DNA from: Flavobacterium humidisoli
GTDB taxonomy: Bacteria > Bacteroidota > Bacteroidia > Flavobacteriales > Flavobacteriaceae
DNA length: 64,000 bases
Direction: 5' to 3'
Assembly: GCF_023272795.1 (NCBI RefSeq)
Contig: NZ_CP096829.1
Location: forward strand, 3,410,001-3,474,000
Part shown: positions 62,001 through 64,000 of the stretch, in pieces
Position numbering within the stretch: the stretch's first letter is position 1
Layout of the letters: every line of letters begins with the position of its first letter
Made by a program: the position numbers and the translations under genes
The notes under the pieces: model-generated
What the model was told of the DNA's origin: nothing
The model's input: only the letters and a program-made list of their open reading frames with translations
Databases searched by the model: none

Positions 62001-64000
62001 GATTTCTGTTTGTCTTCTAATCCGACGGTTGCTAATATTCAAGTAAACGAGAGCAATGTTATTTGGTATGATGCAGCGATAGGCGGAAATGTAATTGCCT
62101 CAACTACTTCTTTAGTAAGCAGAATTTACTACGGAGCAGTTACAGATGCGCTTACAGGCTGTGAAAGTTCAGTGAGATTGGAAGTGACAGTAAATGTAAA
62201 CGATCCAGGAACACCAACATTAGTAACAGCAGGAACTCAAAACTTCTGTTTGGCAAATGCACCGACTTTTGCAAGCATTCAGACTAATGAAACAAATATT
62301 GTGTGGTATACAGCTTTAACAGGCGGAACTTTAATTCCATCTACAACAGCTTTAACAACAGGACAATATTTTGCAGCGATTTTAGATCCAGCTTCTGGCT
62401 GTGAAAGCGCTTTAAGATTAACAGTTGATGTGATTGTAAATGATCCTGGAACGCCAACTTTGGTAACAGCAGGAACACAGAACTTCTGTCAGGAAGATGC
62501 ACCGACATTTGCAAGCATTCAGACTAATGAAACAAATATTGTGTGGTATACAGCTCTAACAGGCGGAACTTTAATTCCATCTACAACAGCTTTAACAACA
62601 GGTCAATATTTTGCAGCGATTTTAGATCCAGTTTCTGGCTGTGAAAGTGCTGCAAGACTAACAGTTGATGTGATTGTAAATGACCCTGGAACGCCGACTT
62701 TGGTAACAGCAGGAACTCAAAACTTCTGTTTGGCAAATGCACCGACATTTGCAAGTGTTCAGTTCAATCAGGCAAATATAGTGTGGTATACAGCTCTAAC
62801 AGGCGGAACTTTAATTCCATCTACAACAGCTTTAACAACAGGTCAATATTTTGCGGCAATTTCTGATCCAGTTTCTGGCTGTGAAAGTGCTGCAAGATTA
62901 ACAGTTGATGTAATTGTAAATGACCCTGGAACGCCAACTTTGGTAACAGCAGGAACTCAAAACTTCTGTTTGGCAAATGCACCGACTTTTGCAAGCATTC
63001 AGACAAATGAAGCAAATATTGTCTGGTACACAGCTTTAACAGGCGGAACTTTAATTCCATCAACAACAGCATTAACAACAGGACAATATTTTGCAGCGAT
63101 TTTAGATCCAGCTTCTGGCTGTGAAAGCGCTTTAAGATTAACAGTTGATGTGATTGTAAATGATCCTGGAACGCCAACTTTGGTAACAGCAGGAACACAG
63201 AACTTCTGTCAGGAAGATTCACCAACATTTGCAAGCATTCAGACTAATGAAACAAATATTGTGTGGTATACAGCTTTAACAGGCGGAACTTTAATTCCAT
63301 CTACAACAGCTTTGACAACAGGTCAATATTTTGCCGCGATTTTAGATCCAGCTTCTGGCTGTGAAAGTGCTGCAAGATTAACAGTTGATGTGATTGTAAA
63401 TGACCCTGGAACGCCAACTTTGGTAACAGCAGGAACTCAAAACTTCTGTTTGGCAAATGCACCGACTTTTGCTAGCGTTCAGTTCAATCAGGCAAATATA
63501 GTGTGGTACACAGCTCTAACGGGCGGAACAGCAATTCCATCAACAACAGCATTAACAACAGGACAATATTTTGCGGCAATTTCTGATCCAGTTTCTGGCT
63601 GTGAAAGTGCTGCAAGATTAACAGTGGACGTTATTGTAAATGACCCTGGAACGCCGACTTTGGTAACAGCAGGAACTCAAAACTTCTGTTTGGCAAATGC
63701 ACCGACTTTTGCAAGCATTCAGACAAATGAAGCAAATATTGTCTGGTACACAGCTTTAACAGGCGGAACTTTAATTCCATCAACAACAGCATTAACAACA
63801 GGACAATATTTTGCAGCGATTTTAGATCCAGCTTCTGGCTGTGAAAGCGTTTCAAGATTAACAGTCGATGTTATTGTAAATGATCCTGGAACGCCAACTT
63901 TGGTAACAGCAGGAACACAGAACTTCTGTCAGGAAGATTCGCCGACATTTGCAAGCATTCAGACTAATGAAACAAATATTGTTTGGTATACAGCTCTAAC
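56031..64000 (+). CDS. Giant secreted adhesin with Ig-like (Ig_7-type) domains, 5' part
   Basis: An open frame of 2,656 codons from ATG 56031 that runs off the window. A signal peptide ends at about FICTNAFAQ (an internal ATG at 56070 would also give one). Many Ig-like modules of the CHU_C-associated type follow, each with a W-Y-D/S-x-x-T-G-G strand and a late YYVEA-x-x-GC segment. Four discoidin-like modules with NAVDGNP-type and (F/Y)DRVxxRLGG motifs start with a Cys at about 57387, 58611, 60111 and 60600. From 61981 on, 80-residue modules repeat almost exactly. Proteins like this are secreted, usually by the type IX system, and act as adhesins; the expected C-terminal sorting domain would lie beyond the window. 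Confidence 0.92.
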   Translation, partial: MKKKFTFCSLNHQMRLLGLLTLFFICTNAFAQTICRPVSQTNSAGGGLLCLGVDVNSPANAFDSAGLSTYATLTNGVAVLGCFAEETMTLNQTARAGDQVAIYFGTGNGLLDLTLLSNATVQAKNSGTNVGSSVALNSPLLNLNLLSGNTVAVAKFPITGDTNQIQIQVGGGLLSLLVSLRVYDVRLEFAQPTVSGGLSQTVCAGVPTTLTATPAAGTSLAWYSSEFSTTALAVGNTYTAPALTANTTYFIGITRAAGCEGNVRVPVALNVSNPTIPAISNVGTTVCSTGATQQTTLSVVNAAPGTTYNWYSSSSGGPILASGTTYSPTVPLGTTQFFVEAAIGSCVSSRTPVSVVSTAVPATPTVLTQSVTIQSGQNATLSASTTEVGAQLNWYETSTGGTAVATNTATFTTPILTATKTYYVEAQSPNGNCVSATRIPVTVTVQPTALGGCLEASSQVTTQVGICLLCNATNPNFSVDGNPATATRLTIPANVLGSMQQTLQFTNPGKAGDIVDVDLELPGGLADVQLLSAISLATYNGATYNNDRVTINNPLITLQLLSGTRYRASVTAGANFDRVEVRLGGVLGLITNLDIYQATYRYKAPVVSGNTTICSGQTTTLNANLALGETIKWYDAPTGGNLLNSTASFTTPALAADTTYYVEVTRNGCVDSVRNPVAVTVSNPVAPTTISVVPTNLCSGENTTITIQSPVAGTTYNWYDDATAGTLVFTGTSFVTPSLTVPTTYYIEAVIGTCLSARTPVAVNVNARPAAPVAVSSSVIIQSGQNVQLSVVSNPGISYLWYDVPTGGTFLQGTGSNTYTPNPALTANKTFYVEAVDTASDCKSSSRTPINVIVTNTVSTCLQPSTQAITVDPGLLCVLCNGINGANAVDGNPNTFSSLTITAGVLNSYIQQQLNFLTPGQAGDIIDVELELPGGLADIALLGSVSIGTSLGGTENPGRLAVNNSLLNLQVLSGNKFKVSYPTTAAFDRVDIRLGALVGLLTTVNIYGASYRFPNATITGAAAPICAGQTATLAASSTGTETFTWYDAPTGGNIVAVSPTLPLTATTIYYLEATRGGTCVNSVRQPVTVNVLPIPTDADINVTTPIEASCTGEAVIAPTTTIPGAAFKYYTDQNKTTEIVDGSVDGSITFAKDANGVLTISGLASGSTHSYFISILNGGTCENVNGTLKEVVINSPSTTPLTVITTPLQACGSANLVNAIVGFDSSGATTYTFYDPSNNVITADAAANITVSGVYSIEAKNTSSTCTSAKETVTVTINALPSLTITTPQESVNVGTDVPLNAVSTGTITWFNPQGVAIAGPPFTTGPLNTPGVYTYTAVATDGTCSTSATKIINVIDLTSCQNLTERVYATGQSEGTIISGDVTNNANAVDGNPQTFSTITTGLGLLGIGTTWQNLTWPANIAKGTPVTVKLGSEYSLLAVGQNLSVVGTKNGNLIGAAQPVSGSLLNLISGDNTYEFTFVPSDASGPQDYDGIRIISSSLVSVAQNVKVFDAHYNKPVTAVTCTPGDIQDIFYGATDLGLPIGAVTAAVGVSDAWNIADNDVTTFATMYSGVSALASADLTVQFKTPSVLSDTLRIVVSKPGTLLSVNLLTGFTIQRYLGNVAVGAPIQNTSTLLSIKLLPGNSLAMVLVSSPTEIYDRVRIRLGGVVGVLDFLRVHTVERTANTTVIGADPQNKITVCPGTEIELQIPEVACSTYRWYDAETGGNLVASGPTFTVPDNLTAGIYKYYVQPVRYGCENYARGEVTVEVKASAPVNALTDITLNGGTATSICSASGTVTLATGLSGTPVLTNPVYHWYSFNGTTSQLIPGETTAQLIVNGLAPGTYTYFVGVSSDELCETAAADRKQITFTILPPSTVNDILVDDVTVCPGLSASLTPTAPALTSPVFTWYLDAAKTQPITNGDVIAGVTYAVDAAGILTATGLTKAVSPITYYVAVSSTNTCENLAGTLQDAVIIVSDPNTPTTTNSTQDFCLSSNPTVANIQVNESNVIWYDAAIGGNVIASTTSLVSRIYYGAVTDALTGCESSVRLEVTVNVNDPGTPTLVTAGTQNFCLANAPTFASIQTNETNIVWYTALTGGTLIPSTTALTTGQYFAAILDPASGCESALRLTVDVIVNDPGTPTLVTAGTQNFCQEDAPTFASIQTNETNIVWYTALTGGTLIPSTTALTTGQYFAAILDPVSGCESAARLTVDVIVNDPGTPTLVTAGTQNFCLANAPTFASVQFNQANIVWYTALTGGTLIPSTTALTTGQYFAAISDPVSGCESAARLTVDVIVNDPGTPTLVTAGTQNFCLANAPTFASIQTNEANIVWYTALTGGTLIPSTTALTTGQYFAAILDPASGCESALRLTVDVIVNDPGTPTLVTAGTQNFCQEDSPTFASIQTNETNIVWYTALTGGTLIPSTTALTTGQYFAAILDPASGCESAARLTVDVIVNDPGTPTLVTAGTQNFCLANAPTFASVQFNQANIVWYTALTGGTAIPSTTALTTGQYFAAISDPVSGCESAARLTVDVIVNDPGTPTLVTAGTQNFCLANAPTFASIQTNEANIVWYTALTGGTLIPSTTALTTGQYFAAILDPASGCESVSRLTVDVIVNDPGTPTLVTAGTQNFCQEDSPTFASIQTNETNIVWYTAL
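61981..64000 (+). repeat. 240-bp tandem repeats in a 720-bp higher-order pattern
   Basis: One divergent unit (61981-62220) and then seven full and one partial near-identical units of exactly 240 bp (starting 62221, 62461, 62701, 62941, 63181, 63421, 63661, 63901). Each encodes 80 residues. Unit variants occur in the fixed order A-B-C-A-B-C-A-B: LANAPTF/QTNE, QED(A/S)PTF/QTNET, LANAPTF/QFNQA. Copies three apart are more alike than neighbours, so the last duplications involved 720-bp blocks. The array continues past the window end. Confidence 0.95.

Noticed and set aside
62821-63234. 137-codon minus-strand frame in the adhesin repeat array (also 63631-63855)
   Set aside because: It repeats with the same 240-bp period as the adhesin units and is a mirror of the coding strand; Leu-rich low-complexity product.
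61981-64000. CRISPR-like array or assembly collapse in the 240-bp repeats
   Set aside because: The repeats are in frame, contiguous without spacers and differ in an ordered pattern, so they are coding modules and not CRISPR; the ordered differences also argue against simple assembly error.

Overview
The window is a stretch of chromosome from a low-GC member of the Bacteroidota, very probably the genus Flavobacterium. The reasons are: AT-rich codon use; Bacteroidota promoter boxes (TTG, 19 nt, TAnnTTTG, best seen before rpsF); a SusC/SusD polysaccharide utilisation locus; menaquinone-type core gene neighbourhoods (tpiA, prmA, clpS; folP, rlmH; rpsF-rpsR-rplI); and several families of intergenic palindromes that I recall as common in flavobacteria. 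No tRNA, rRNA, CRISPR array or prophage was seen.

Layout. 1-6.6 kb: the end of dnaK, a REP-associated tyrosine transposase (RAYT) framed by two identical 33-nt palindromes, corA, and the acetate pathway pair pta-ackA. 6.6-23 kb: a carbohydrate-use region. It holds a membrane-anchored propeller/Y_Y_Y/LuxR regulator, SusC, SusD, a GH144-type glucanase lipoprotein, a secreted esterase and a GH3 beta-glucosidase, then a second unit with a glycerophosphodiesterase and a GH43-like enzyme, then an M28 peptidase. The GH144 plus GH3 pair points to beta-1,2-glucan. With the esterase and phosphodiesterase added, substituted osmoregulated periplasmic glucans of other bacteria are a plausible target (inference). 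23-30 kb, mostly minus strand: a Coq4-like protein, a YiiX-type cysteine hydrolase, an outer-membrane protein, kdsA, and an operon pairing an AGMO-like sterol desaturase family protein with a TMEM86/YhhN-type lysoplasmalogenase, which suggests ether-lipid breakdown.

30-46.5 kb: clpS, prmA and tpiA, with two unknown secreted/lipoprotein genes on the opposite strand between prmA and tpiA. Then come a TlpA-like thioredoxin lipoprotein, a DoxX/BT_3928 membrane protein, DUF1599, folP, rlmH, a secreted adenosine deaminase, a pirin-OsmC-GNAT operon and an AlkC-type DNA glycosylase. Intergenic regions here are rich in inverted and short-period repeats. 46.5-54.9 kb: nadC, a yihY-DUF2147-class B1 metallo-beta-lactamase-priA operon, a LytTR response regulator, the rpsF-rpsR-rplI operon and a DUF6495-like gene. 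54.9-64 kb: an AT-rich 1.1 kb gap, then the first 2,656 codons of a giant secreted Ig-like adhesin that runs off the window. Its last 1.8 kb is made of 240-bp repeats ordered into a 720-bp three-unit super-repeat.

Many protein starts were moved inward from the longest frame because a promoter -7 box or a clean signal peptide fits the shorter form. Function calls rest on motifs read by eye; no database search was run.
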